Assembly: GCA_013397695.1 (NCBI GenBank)
Contig: VYZI01000107.1
Coordinates: forward strand, 2,418,644 to 2,482,643
DNA: 64,000 nt
Reading direction: 5' to 3'
Origin: Centropus unirufus
Taxonomy: Eukaryota; Chordata; Aves; Cuculiformes; Centropidae
Made by a program: the position numbers and the translations under genes. The notes under the pieces are model-generated. The model saw only the letters and a list, made by a program, of their open reading frames with translations. It ran no database searches and was not told the DNA's origin. This document shows, piece after piece, positions 41,901 through 52,029 of this stretch. How positions within the stretch are numbered: the first letter of the stretch is position 1; each line of letters starts with the position of its first letter.

Positions 41901-44900
41901 TAAAAATGGATTCAAATGTGGTGTATAACAGCATGTGACAGCAGAACCTTGGACTTGGCAATGCCAGTACTTACTTGACTGTGCTTCTAAATTCTCCCTG
42001 AAAGTGCAATAAAAAACAAGACTTAGAAAAAGCATTCAGTAGAATTAACCTTTATGAATAAGCAAAGCTTATTTGTGCCATCGGATATCATGTAATGCAT
42101 GAGATACAGCATGAAATATCTCTAACATCTCTTTATCTCTAATATCTCTTTATGCCAGAGTAGCTTTCCAGCAAGACATTTTTAAACACAGTGTATAGCT
42201 GTATAGGGTCTTGGAACTGCATGAGATTTTACCAGCCCCACAGACCAGTGAACATTTATTTTATAAGCAAAATCCATAATATCCTCTTCCAATAAGCTGC
42301 TTATGATATTGGAGTTTGAAGGTGTTCTCGGATATAAGAAACGACAGTAGGAAAATCTGTTTCTTGTTCTTGGAATTATGTCCATATTTCTCAGTACATA
42401 AATTATATTCTACTACTTAATTCCTTTAATAATGACAGTACCTCACAAACTCAGCAAGCTCAAAACTTTCTTTCACAGTCAAATAAGAAAAGGACTGCCT
42501 CCTTCCTCCATATTTAATGCCACAACAGCAATCCATTGATATTAATCCACTGTGGCTTTACAGAATTTCCAGTTTAATCTGGGACAGGTAAATGTACAGT
42601 ACTTGATTTTTATTACTATATTTGTTATTATATTCCATGGCAAGGACAACCACTAAGTCTTAGAAATAATCATCACTTTATTTTAGAGGTGTATGTCAAG
42701 AGTAAGGAAGGGTATTATACTTAATACCAAATCTGAAAAAAAAAAAAAGAAATGGGCGTGGGGGGAATCTGAGAAATAGTTTGCATGCATATGCATGCCT
42801 TGGTGCCGGGGTCTTTGCTTTTTGTCTTCACCCTGATCCCAACTATTTTTTTTTTTAAGGGGGAAAACACCCACAATATTTCCTTTATGATTGACAGTGT
42901 AAAAAGCAGATATATTCCCTCTTACTTGTTTTCTGTGATATATTCCACTGCATTTGCCGTCTTTAATCCTCTGGAGGTGTGCTGTTGAAAAGACAATAAT
43001 TATTTTTGGTTTCATTACACACACACACAAAAAAAAATAAATTTGTACGCATTAATGAGGCTTTCATAACATGTTTGCTACCCTAAATGATAAGCAGAAG
43101 ACATTTATTCAAGAAGTCCAGTACAGTTATTTTGAGAGGTTACTACTCTCTTCGATCGTCAATTAAAAGTTAACTACTCCATCAGGGAATGTCAAAGGAT
43201 AACTACCTGGTCGCTAGCTGGTGAAGTTCAGAGGCCATCAGGTTCACCTGGGGACTTGATGAATGCACCGAGCTGCTTTGGGCAGGCAATTATTTCCTTG
43301 TACAGCTCATTGCATTAAGGGCTCTTCACTTTTACAGCAATGGTGGGGGTGGTCCCCTCTGCCGTATAATAACCCTGGCCTGCCACCCATCAAGGGACTC
43401 CCCCTGCAGAGGACTCGGGTTTGGTGGGTTGCTTCGATTTCGGTTGGCAATTATTATTTCTGAAGCCACCTCGGATCTTTGCTCATGTCCTTGTGTCTTT
43501 GTTACTCTATGTAAATCCTAATACTCCTCAAAACATCAGAAGAACAGTGCTTCAACCCAAGTGAGAGTCTGAAGAGAGAGGAGAGGAGAAGTAGGCCTGC
43601 TGCTTTATTTAGGCACCTAGCAAACATCTGTTATGACAGAAAATCTTTGGTGTTTGCTGCTCTACTCTTAAGCAGTGAAAAACAGCCTCTATTCACATAC
43701 TGAGTCAACTCATTTGGGTCAACTCATTGCCCTGGTTGGGCTGGGTGTGCTCCTTTTCAGCAAAGGCAGGTCTTTTCTGCAAGCAAATCTCACCAAAAGG
43801 CCAAGCCTCCTCTAGACTCTTGTGGGATTCCTCAATATTTCACCACCACCACCCTCGACTCCTTTTCTTAGATGTGCCTCCATGGGTTTTCCTCACTTTT
43901 GCCTAATGATTACCACTCCCATTAGGACATTGATTTTTCCTATGGGAAATCAGCTCACTATCATAACCCCATTATTTCCACTGCTGCTCCTCCCTCTCCC
44001 AGGGTCTTTCTCATGCTGCAGTTTTACAGATCATTCCTCCAAATTTCTTTGCAGCTGAGGCACTTCTAGCCCTCTAAAGACCTGCATGGAGGGCTGCTTT
44101 CCTCAGAGTCTGGGTTGTCCCTGATCAGACCCACATGACAGGCGTGTGGGCAGCAACATACAATTTGGGCTCCCATTAGATACCAGAGATACCACTGCTC
44201 TGCTGGACCAGAACAATGGCCACCTTTACAGAACCAAAACCCAGAAGCTGCTGTCCTTCCAGGACAGTTACAAACCTCCTAAAGTGATACATGTAGCTCA
44301 ATGGTGTCCCTCATTCCAGTTTCAGTTATGATCCTCCAAAGAGGAAAGAGTGCTGGTCATGTCATATAAACCCTGTGCTGGACCCCCAGCCACCGAATCA
44401 CAAACCCTCTGTTAAAATGGTATCATAGTGGTACTAATTTTTGCAATTATATTCCAAATTGCAGGACATCTGATGTTCTTCTAAAAGTTTCTGTGTTGAC
44501 TTTAAGAAAAAAAATAGAGGAAGAAAGCATGTGGATCTTTGTCCTGTACAGAAAAATAAAAATAAAAAAAATACTCCCCCAATGGAGGGGGAGTAAAATC
44601 TCCCTTCACCTAAAGAAATAAATTCTTAGCATTAAATGAGTGTCACGATTTATGACTGCGGGCTTCTATTTTAAAACATTTAGAAACAGTAACAGAATTT
44701 CTTCTTTTTGTTTTTCAACAGTTTTTTTTAGTGTAGACTGCTCCTTTCTTTGATCAAGAAAAAACATAGCGCTTCAATATTTAAAGATATAGCATCTTAA
44801 CTGAGACCGAAATTGCGGTCTAATCTAGAAAATTTAGAAATTAAAAGGAACAGTTCACAGAACATACAAGTATCTCTTTCACAGTGGCACACACATATTT

Positions 44901-47900
44901 CTCCCTAATTCTGAGTCAATTAGTCTTGTGAAAGGGCTCTAGGATCTATTGTAATAAATATTAGAACTATAATTACCTGAATGGTGATTGTTTCCACTTG
45001 AACATTTGGAGGCATGGCCAGGTTGGGTGTGAAGTGCTTTGCTATTGCAACCAGGAGATGCAGTGTGCTCAGCAAGTCCTTTGTCAAAATAGCTATTCCA
45101 CATAAAGAAAGAAAATATTGTTTAACATGTAAACTTCACTCTCATATCGCAAATTCTCCCTGTGCAGAGGATCCCAAAATCATGGGACACCAGATTAGGG
45201 TTTACATAATACCACAATTACAATACAAGTGTGGTTCAGCTTTTAGTCCCCACTTTAGTACATTTTGTGAGACATACACACAATACTGAGGGCTGTTAAG
45301 TGGTCTGCAAGCCAAATATACACAGAGGATGGAGCTTGTCTGACCTGGTCAGATTTGGATATACCTGTCTCACTTCTAATTTATCTATTAATTGAAAACA
45401 GGGAGTTTAATTAATGTTCTGGCACGTTTGCCTCCTAGCAGAGGAAGCTCTGTGATGGGTAATTTTCTCAGATTTCACTTCTGCACATACATTCCACACT
45501 CCATCTCAGCTGACTTTCCTCCAACTGCAAACACTTTGCCAAAGCTTCCAGAATCACAGAGAGTTTCTGTCGCTGTTTTTTTTCTGTTAATGCAATCTTG
45601 TCAACATCCAGCTTGAGAGATCCTAGTTTTTCTTTGACGGTGACCATAGGAAGAAGGATGCATTTTAACACCAGCATGGGAAAAAAAAAAAGAAAGAAAA
45701 AAAAAACAAAAACAAATCAGAAATATAAAATGACAGCTCTAAAAGCATCAGTAAAATCAGTGACGCTCTGAAAATGGAGGAGGACTCAAGTCATTCTTTG
45801 CAGCACCATTTCCCAGCTCTAGCAATCCATGGTCCTCCTTATCCTAGTGGGAGCTACAGGAATGCAACAAGTGAATCTTTCTTGCAGTGTACAAAGGCAG
45901 TACCAACACATATATAGAAGAAATCAAAGCTCATTGCTCAGACAAGTAAACTATGACAATAACCCAATCCTATTCATGACATGGTTTGAAAGACAGTTCC
46001 AAAGAAAGTGAAAGGGAAAAGAAACATTAAGTAGGGACAGGAGAGGTGGAAAAATAGACCAACCGGCTGTTTCAAGAGAACCCATCGCTATACAAGCAAT
46101 TTGTAGTGTAGTGACCCTCTTAGATTTTTATTAGTTCCAATTCTAGCCCAGTGCTTTAGACCTAGAACGTTTCAACTTTCTTTCTAAAGCAGGAAAACAT
46201 ATAAATGACAGCAATGATTCCTTCCAATGTTTCTGGTAGAATCATAAGTCATATTTGTGCTCCTTGCTTATGAAGTCCTGTTTCCCTTCAGAGGCACTGT
46301 AATTTCACACTTCAGAGTTAATCTTTTTATTATGTTAACTAGACAGTTAAAAGACTTCCTTAGAAGAAAAATAATTATATAAAAACAATAGCGGATCACC
46401 AGGCGTTTGTTCAGAATGGCGATTATCACAGACATCAGTGCAGCGCGGTCTCTGTTGGCAAGAAGTGAGACCCCAGCAGATCCCTGCTCTCACGATTCAT
46501 TAGGTTTGTTCTCTGATCTGGAAGCTCCTCTATGATGCGTTTGCAAGCTAAACTCAAAGCAGCAGTTTACCCAAAAGATGATGAAGTACCAGCCCATCAT
46601 ACAGATCTTCTTCCAGACTTTTAACTACTATGTGTTCCTCTTTCAGAGTCGCATTAATCCAGTCAATCAATAACTGTGGAGGAAAAATAAAACAGCTGGT
46701 AATTATATTCTTGTTGTTTAGACAGTAAAGCACTCAGTGCTATATTGTCTTTCACCTTTCTCTTTATCCCTTCTCTCACATCTCGGTTTGCTCTCAACCT
46801 CCACTTCCTTTGGGCTTTTTTTTTTAAGGGAACTTAAGCAGCAATTAGTTCTCTGTAAATTTCAAGTGACATAGGAATATAACTTGTGAGATGCCTATGA
46901 ATTTTGTAGAAATACCTATAAGGGTGGACAGACTGACCCCATTCCCACTTGCACTGGGAAAAAGACTGCAGAGCCCACTTCAAAGGCTGCAGAGTACATA
47001 CACTTCCCAATCCCTGATTCAAAAAAACACCGCAAAAGTCACACAAATTCAATGTCAGACATAAGTTTGTAAGAAATGAGGATTCATTCATTCTGTTGGT
47101 TGTTTCTTGGAGTCTTCCGTGTTACTAACACTTCTCCCCTTCCTTTCCTATTTTTGTATTCTTTTCCTTTCTGCAATCTTATTCTAATCTGTTTCCAAAT
47201 TCTAATCTGTCTCCAAATACCTTGGGTTTTTGGGTTTGCTTTTTTGCTTTTTTTTTGTAGTTTTGTTTTTTTCTTTTTTTTTTGGGGGGGGAGGCGGGGT
47301 AGAATTTAGTTTATCTCACTTTCTTACCTGACAGTCCTTCCAACAGCCATTCCAACACCCTCCCTGCCTTTGTAAAGCCAAGCTGCTCAGGAAACCAAGG
47401 CATTCCCATCCCTTGGCCCTGCAGCCCCTTCCTTGGGCACTGTGTTCCTACACAGGACACCAAAGGAGTTGCTCAGCACATCCCCAAGTATGGGTTTTAT
47501 CCACATATGTTGGTAGAAAGAGAAGACAGCCTGCTGAAGTAGAATGGAAAAGCAGAAGTTCCAGCTGGCTTTTAACAAGAACCCCTCAAGAGAGGGATGG
47601 GCATTGCCTGTACTTCTGTTACTGATACGAGGGAGTGTCTGGATTTTGTTGTATGCGTAATATCCCTCTCACTCACTGAAGGAGAAATTTCATAGCGGAT
47701 CCCTGTAAGTTAGCCAACATTAACAAAAACATAAAAAGCAGTTTGGAAAAAAAGAAAATGGATCTCTGACATACCTAAAGCTGCACAAGAATAAAATGCC
47801 TGGCTCTGGACCTTGCCTGAACTGTGAAGATGTGAAACTAATGTACTTCCTCAGTGAGAAAGTAACAGGAATTTTCTAGAGCAGAAAGCTATGCTCCTCA

Positions 47901-50416
47901 CCTAGTGCTTCTTGGCTTGTGACCTTGAGTTGCTTTACATGTGTGAGGGATAGAGCAGTACCATAAACATAATGGTACAACCAGATGGAAATCAGAAAAG
48001 CAGGAGGAGCTGCTGTGTATGGATCCATGAGATCCCTCATCTGCTATCTCAGTTCTAAGTAGCCACATCCACAGCCTACAGCTCACACAACTCTGCTTTC
48101 ATTCCAGTTGTTGAGCTGCACTCAGCCACAGAGCAGAGCGTTTTATCTAAAAATAGGGAAAGGGAAAAAGGAATACTGCAGGAAGTTTGCTACTGGCTTC
48201 CAAACGTACCACCTTCTATTCTATATGCAGTTTGATATGTAGAGGAACTACAATGGGCCATTTCACATTCCTTACTTCCCCAAAGCCACCTCAAAATGAA
48301 AATGCAGCATAACACAGCTTTTCTCCCACATGAGTTTCTTTGCTTCCTTTATTCTTCCCTGGAAGATATCCCTCTGTCTCCAGCCCCATCCCAATCTCTT
48401 CTCCAGGGGAGCCATGAACTCCTTAGATTAAGGTGGAAATCAGTGGCACACGTGGGCACCCAGAGGATTGCCTCCCTCGGGACACAGTTTCCAATTCTTC
48501 ACCATCTAAAGAGAAGAAACTAGACAGTGAGGAAAATTGTTTCAGGAGTCTCTGGCGGAAAATGCATTAAGCACTAAATCTCACAGAAATCTTCATAAAC
48601 TGAGGAAAGCTCTTCAATTTTGACAGTCTGGAAAGAACAAATTCAGTGTCTCTGTAGACAACATAATTGCATTTTGCAGCACCACCTTTCAGATTTTTTC
48701 TTTTGTATAAAAACATTGTGAAAACCTGACACAAAAATTAAATCTTTTTTATGAAATGTGCATGAAGGTTTAAGAAAAAATAATACAGAAAAGCACATAC
48801 TTAAGGATTTATGAATGCCATAGAACACATACCTCACTGCACAGCCTAAACTGGTTTTCATAATATTTATAACAACTTTAGTATCTCCAAAACGCAAGAA
48901 GTGCTGGTCATGCCACTTTTCTTCCAGGAAATTTCTGTATGCTGGCCTTCCCCTGGGCTGTGCCATTAGAGACACACAGTGACTGACTGCATAGGGGAGG
49001 GTTTTAAAATTACTTGGAAATAAAGTACTCTTCCGTGAAATAGGATTCATCTTTCGTAGTTATCTCAAGCAGACAATTCCCCATCCAACAACTTGAAAGC
49101 TTTTCTCTAGAATTCTTGGCAACTTGCACACCCTTCTTCTCGTCTCCCTCTGCTCTGTGTTAACCCCGTTAGGGTGCTTTGTAGCCTACACAGCTGTTAC
49201 CGGCGACAGAACACAAGACAGAAGACTGCGGCAAATCAGCACAGCAATCTTAAAACTTGTTATCACGAGATTCAGGCTGCAAACACGCATGTGCCCAAAC
49301 ATCTCTTTGGTCCGATGTACATTTGCTTTTGGTCATGGACCACTGTTGCATCTGGATTGTCATTGCTGTTACACTATCATTATAATAAGGAGTAACTCGG
49401 TACTTCTGGCGTGGCTCATACTCACATCCAAGTCAGGAGAGGCGTCATATAAGAAGGAATTCCATTTTTAAATCTACACTCCACTTTATACACAGCAGTG
49501 ACCGCTCTTCAGTGATGCAGGCATTTGAAGCTTGGTTCTGTAAGGCCCCAGCCATGCTGGAACCACACTTAGGCAAAAGCTCTGGTTTACCTGTGCAGAG
49601 CCCAAGCACCTAAAGCACGGCTCACCCCCATCTGTAGGAAGTGGGAGACTGGGGCCAAAGACTTGGGTAATTCACAGGGCTGAGGCTTTAAAACAACAAG
49701 TTAGAACAATCTTAACTTCAGGTTAAACAATATAGTAAAATAAATGGTACCAGTTTTAATTCTTCCAACTTGGGATTGTTGATTGAGGTCGGTTTTATGA
49801 GTTTCTTCTTCTCACCTGTGAGAAGTAAAAGATAAGTAAATAAGATAATAAGTAAAAAAGATCCATTACGATTATCAGATATGACTAATATACGTTTGCT
49901 GTAAAAGCTCCAATCAGTTTAATATAACCCAGTATCACTAGCTGACACATGCAAAACCCTTATTTTTTATTTTTAACTGCTTCATTATAAGCGAGAAAAT
50001 CATATATCAGACTATTAAGACCACTGTTGGAAATTATGCTTTAATGTAATTCAAACATGTAGTATATTGGTAGACAATTCTGAAAAGAGGAAACTTGGTC
50101 AGATCCACACGTATGAAATTTAGATTTTATTTGAAGAATCAACTAGAATTTGTGTTGCTTTATGATCTGCCTCTAGAGAGGCAGCAGCCAAATTACATAC
50201 ACAAAAAAATTACACACACTGCTGATAAAGCCATGGGGCCATGCTGAAAATATAATTCATTGGTACTGTACATTCTATACTTGCTTCTTCAGGTCCTTCT
50301 TTGGATTTCTTTCTGTCAAGGTTAATAAAATGCATACCTTGAGCAATGGCAATCTCATCTGGGAATTGATTAGGAGCGACAGGCTGTGTAAACACATTTA
50401 AGAAGTCTGGATCCAT
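32850..50416 (-). CDS. PARVG: Gamma-parvin, complete spliced gene (12 coding exons)
   Basis: Coding exons, in transcript order: 50338-50416, 49751-49815, 46571-46673, 45491-45631, 44977-45092, 42926-42981, 41975-41997, 39951-40012, 39767-39835, 38558-38659, 34815-34887, 32850-32929. All introns are GT-AG, every split codon joins in frame, and the sum is 969 nt (322 residues plus TGA), close to the roughly 330 residues of mammalian gamma-parvin. Family knowledge: parvins are actin- and paxillin-binding adaptors with two calponin-homology domains that bind integrin-linked kinase through the second; the gamma form is enriched in blood cells. Seen here: CH1 spans roughly residues 45-150 (core DWINATL, HIVVKSLEEDLYDGL), a linker roughly 165-195, and CH2 roughly 200-318 (QFADGVILLLLIGQLEGYF, LHNVNLALDLLKDGGLL, final LKTTMRILYCLYSKYK). 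The short N-terminus beginning MDPDF is typical of the gamma form; alpha and beta have longer N-termini. A second parvin lies upstream on the same strand, which supports the assignment. Noncoding 5' exons were not located. Confidence 0.93.
32930..34814 (-). other. PARVG: PARVG intron before the terminal exon
   Basis: 1.9 kb, AT-rich. No repeat family or extra exon recognised. Confidence 0.85.
34815..34887 (-). CDS. PARVG: PARVG coding exon 11 (CH2)
   Basis: 73 nt, phase 0 to phase 1. Encodes LHNVNLALDLLKDGGLLNVS followed by VNSE. The LHNV..AL.LL.DGGL motif is parvin CH2. The acceptor is ctcatcaacag and the donor is TGAAG|gtgagt. It lies 3.7 kb from exon 10, the largest intron of the gene. 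Confidence 0.95.
34888..38557 (-). other. PARVG: PARVG largest intron (between coding exons 10 and 11)
   Basis: 3.7 kb. Contains the T20 tract and a tandem 10-mer (aagtatgtca twice, about 37901-37920). No transposon recognised. Confidence 0.85.
35243..35262 (+). repeat. PARVG: T20 homopolymer
   Basis: Twenty consecutive T, in the PARVG intron between coding exons 10 and 11. It reads as poly-A on the transcribed strand. No retroposed body was recognised beside it. Confidence 0.85.
38558..38659 (-). CDS. PARVG: PARVG coding exon 10 (CH2 core)
   Basis: 102 nt, exactly 34 codons, phase 0 to phase 0. Encodes FADGVILLLLIGQLEGYFLN followed by LRNFFLTPASTTEM. The FADGV...LIG.LE core of CH2 is fully kept. 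The acceptor is cttcatctag and the donor is GAGATG|gtaggt. Confidence 0.95.
39767..39835 (-). CDS. PARVG: PARVG coding exon 9 (CH2 helix)
   Basis: 69 nt, exactly 23 codons, phase 0 to phase 0. Encodes VFLQFVNEHIGKLGLNVQDI followed by ESQ. This is the FVN...KL.L.V helix that starts CH2. The acceptor is tttctttag and the donor is TCTCAG|gtaacc. Confidence 0.94.
39951..40012 (-). CDS. PARVG: PARVG coding exon 8 (entry to CH2)
   Basis: 62 nt, phase 1 to phase 0. Encodes DDAFDELFSRAPDKLDAVKK, the conserved FDELF...AP.K segment just before CH2. The acceptor is tgatacag and the donor is AAAAAG|gtaatt. Confidence 0.93.
41975..41997 (-). CDS. PARVG: PARVG coding exon 7 (23-nt microexon)
   Basis: Only 23 nt, phase 2 to phase 1. 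It encodes ENLEAQS between two split lysine codons. The acceptor (gcactttcag) and donor (TCAA|gtaagt) are both near consensus. It is the only candidate found that keeps the frame between exon 6 (phase 2) and exon 8 (phase 1) while reading a charged linker without a stop. The linker diverges quickly in this family, so support is from splice sites and phase more than from residues. Confidence 0.78.
42926..42981 (-). CDS. PARVG: PARVG coding exon 6 (inter-CH linker)
   Basis: 56 nt, phase 0 to phase 2. Encodes HTSRGLKTANAVEYITEN plus two bases of the next codon. The residues GLKTANAVEYITE align with the linker of mammalian gamma-parvin (GLKSEKLVEQLTE). The acceptor cttttcaacag is strong and the donor is AACAA|gtaaga. 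Confidence 0.88.
44572..44595 (+). repeat. PARVG: Short perfect inverted repeat (hairpin)
   Basis: Nine-base perfect arms tactccccc (44572-44580) and gggggagta (44587-44595) flank a 6-base loop. It lies in the PARVG intron between coding exons 5 and 6. Confidence 0.6.
44977..45092 (-). CDS. PARVG: PARVG coding exon 5 (end of CH1)
   Basis: 116 nt, phase 1 to phase 0. Encodes SILTKDLLSTLHLLVAIAKH followed by FTPNLAMPPNVQVETITIQ. The KDLLSTLHLLVA helix and the PPNVQV strand are parvin signatures. The acceptor is tggaatag and the donor is TTCAG|gtaatt. Confidence 0.94.
45491..45631 (-). CDS. PARVG: PARVG coding exon 4 (CH1 middle)
   Basis: 141 nt, phase 1 to phase 1. Encodes EKLGSLKLDVDKIALTEKK, then QRQKLSVILEALAKCLQLEE, then SQLRWSVE. 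The first codon is completed by the last base of exon 3. The acceptor is gtcaaag, with a poor pyrimidine tract, and the donor is GGAAT|gtatgt. The conserved LQLEE...WSVE motif of gamma-parvin CH1 is intact. Confidence 0.93.
45680..45714 (+). repeat. PARVG: A-rich low-complexity tract
   Basis: Interrupted A-runs just upstream, in transcript sense, of PARVG coding exon 4. On the transcribed strand this is a T-rich tract about 50 nt before the acceptor and may serve as part of its pyrimidine-rich context, since the bases next to the acceptor are purine-rich. Confidence 0.6.
46571..46673 (-). CDS. PARVG: PARVG coding exon 3 (CH1 start)
   Basis: 103 nt, phase 0 to phase 1. Encodes LLIDWINATLKEEHIVVKSL then EEDLYDGLVLHHLL, the first helices of CH1 and one of the most conserved stretches among parvins. 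The acceptor is tcctccacag and the donor is TTTTGG|gtaaac. Confidence 0.94.
47181..47216 (+). repeat. PARVG: Two-copy tandem duplication, 18 bp
   Basis: Unit 47181-47198 (attctaatctgtttccaa) is followed directly by 47199-47216 with one change. It lies in the PARVG intron between coding exons 2 and 3, next to a T-rich then G-rich stretch (47235-47300). Confidence 0.65.
49751..49815 (-). CDS. PARVG: PARVG coding exon 2
   Basis: 65 nt, enters in phase 1 and leaves in phase 0. Encodes GEKKKLIKPTSINNPKLEEL followed by KL, matching the basic linker that leads into CH1 in gamma-parvin. The acceptor is ctcacag and the donor is AAACTG|gtacca. That donor is weak (no purine at +3, poor +4 to +6 match), but using it gives exactly the spacing expected between EEL and DWIN when joined to the next exon. 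Confidence 0.85.
50338..50416 (-). CDS. PARVG: PARVG coding exon 1 (start codon exon)
   Basis: Encodes residues 1-26 (MDPDFLNVFTQ...EIAIAQ) plus the first base of codon 27. The donor is CAAG|gtatgc at 50338/50337. A plausible acceptor (tttttaccag) lies 23 nt upstream of the ATG, at 50440/50439, so the exon probably carries a short 5' UTR and at least one noncoding exon lies further right. The acidic start resembles the gamma-parvin N-terminus. Read-through of the donor would only add an unrelated tail ending at 50210. Confidence 0.88.
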
Positions 50417-51217
50417 TGTCTTTTCTTGCTCCTAGTAAACTGGTAAAAAATATGGGAGGAAAAAGGAACATGAGTAAAGGTGTGTAAAGATCAAAATTAG
50501 TGCTAAGAAGAAAACAAACTGGAAGTTTTTTTCCCAGTTTCTATTTCATGACTGGTAATTGCTTTTTGAAAAAAAAACTCTGAAAATATATTTAAACGTG
50601 TAAATGAATGAAGTTAAAAAGAACCTTCCTTTCTTCAAATAGTCAACAAAATGTAGGGGAAGAAGCCCTGAAGTATTATAACTTGCCTTAATTCCATCTG
50701 ATTCTGTTTCACCTGAACTTGATTAGCGAAATCCTATTTCAACTGAAATGACAAAGCTTTTAGTTTCTAGATATGAGGTAGACAGCTGCGATAAAAATGA
50801 CCAATACTTAAGAATTATTAAACGAAGAATACAGTATTAAATTAGTGAGACAAGCTAATAAATATAAGCAGTTTCCTGGATTAGGCCAGCTGATGTAGCT
50901 GTGGGGAAATAATAACGTTTCTGGGTTGAGAATCCCATCTTCATGTTAGATTAAGTTGCATGGCTTCTCAATACAAAGAATGATGTTCCTTCCCAACTCA
51001 GATGTCCTCAAATGAAAGCAGAATGACAATACACGATGCAGTTGTGAAAATACTTTGTCAGCTAGCACAAAACTAGGGGTGAGGTTTTCCAAACCAGCAG
51101 GGATTTGTATTGACAGCAGAAATCAGAGAAAGGAATGAGTTTGTCAGAGCTGTGTGGTGAGTTTGCATAGCCATCTATATGTGCTGTCTTACCAAACACC
51201 CAGCTGAAGTTCATCTC

Positions 51218-51660
51218 TGTGGGGTTTGGGGGCAGCAGTTTGGAATTGTTAAATATGTCCTTAACTTGAATTGTCGAGGACGGCCTGGCTGTGGGGAATG
51301 AAGCTAGAGACAACCTTGGGAGATAACTGTGTATCCATGATGAGGTGAGAAACTCAAAGAAGCATTGAGCAGAAGAAAGAAGCATTGAATAGAAGCATAT
51401 AACAAGTGCTTGGCTAGTAAAGGCTTAGAAACAGCAGAAAAGTGTAACAATACTATGACTATGCTGCAAAAAGCATAACCAATCAAAATGTAGAAAAAGT
51501 ATGTAATTGAAATGTCTAAGCAAATCACATTAGTAGTTTTATTGCCCGAGTATGGTGTGATAAAGAAAACATATAAAAATCTAGTAGTATGTAAAATAAA
51601 GGTCTCCACTTTTCCATCAACATGGAGACCATCTCGTCATTTTTTTCTCATTCCCGCACA
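51218..51660 (+). mobile_element. Solo LTR of an endogenous retrovirus
   Basis: A 441-443 bp segment starts TGTGGGG and ends CCGCACA, giving inverted TGTG/CACA ends. The flanks match: tctctg at 51214-51219 is repeated at 51661-51666. If the element starts at 51218 the target duplication is 4 bp (tctc); if at 51220 it is 6 bp (tctctg). Inside, in plus-strand order, are a CCAATC box (51479-51484), a TATAAAA box (51572-51578), an AATAAA signal (51595-51600) and directly after it an 8-bp perfect hairpin (ggtctcca 51601-51608 with tggagacc 51623-51630). This is U3-R-U5 order. No gag, pol or env remains on either side, so it is a solo LTR left by recombination. It is antisense to PARVG. Confidence 0.72.
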
Positions 51661-52029
51661 TCTCTGTCACCCACTACCTAAAAATAAGAGGCTGGCAGTA
51701 ATATTTCCCACCCTTCTAGAAGTCATGATTCAAACCACAGTGCAAGTGGAAAGGAGCATGAATTATTACCCATGTGTGTGTGAGGCTGTGCTATGTTACC
51801 TACCCAGACAACACAAAAAAAACCACAGCCAGGGTCTACAGACAATTTATGTGGTAGGAAATGTTTAGTTTTAAATGCCTGATTTTGCAATCTTAACATT
51901 CACATAAAGGTTTCCCAATCAAGTCCACAAGACTAAGAAAAATAGGATGCTTTAACTTGGCAAAGATTAAAACTTTATAAAAAGTTACAGATAATAGAAC
52001 CTGAGTAGCCTCTTTTACAGACTGTATTA

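Larger units (their letters stand above)
40013..44976 (-). other. PARVG: PARVG introns around coding exons 6 and 7
   Basis: The three introns (40013-41974, 41998-42925, 42982-44976) hold the 44572 hairpin. They also hold a segment near 43190-43460 with a TATAATAA box that vaguely resembles an LTR but has no convincing ends. A sequence at 41862-41882 (ccattaactctagtgggagc) recalls an old sauropsid repeat also seen near 23650. Confidence 0.6.
46674..50337 (-). other. PARVG: PARVG introns between coding exons 1 and 3
   Basis: Two introns (49816-50337 and 46674-49750). The larger holds the 18-bp tandem duplication and a T-rich then G-rich run (47235-47300). No additional exon recognised. Confidence 0.8.

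Noticed and set aside
42442..42470. Candidate PARVG exon between exons 6 and 7
   Set aside because: In the phase required after exon 5 it ends in a stop, and it is not needed in the final model.
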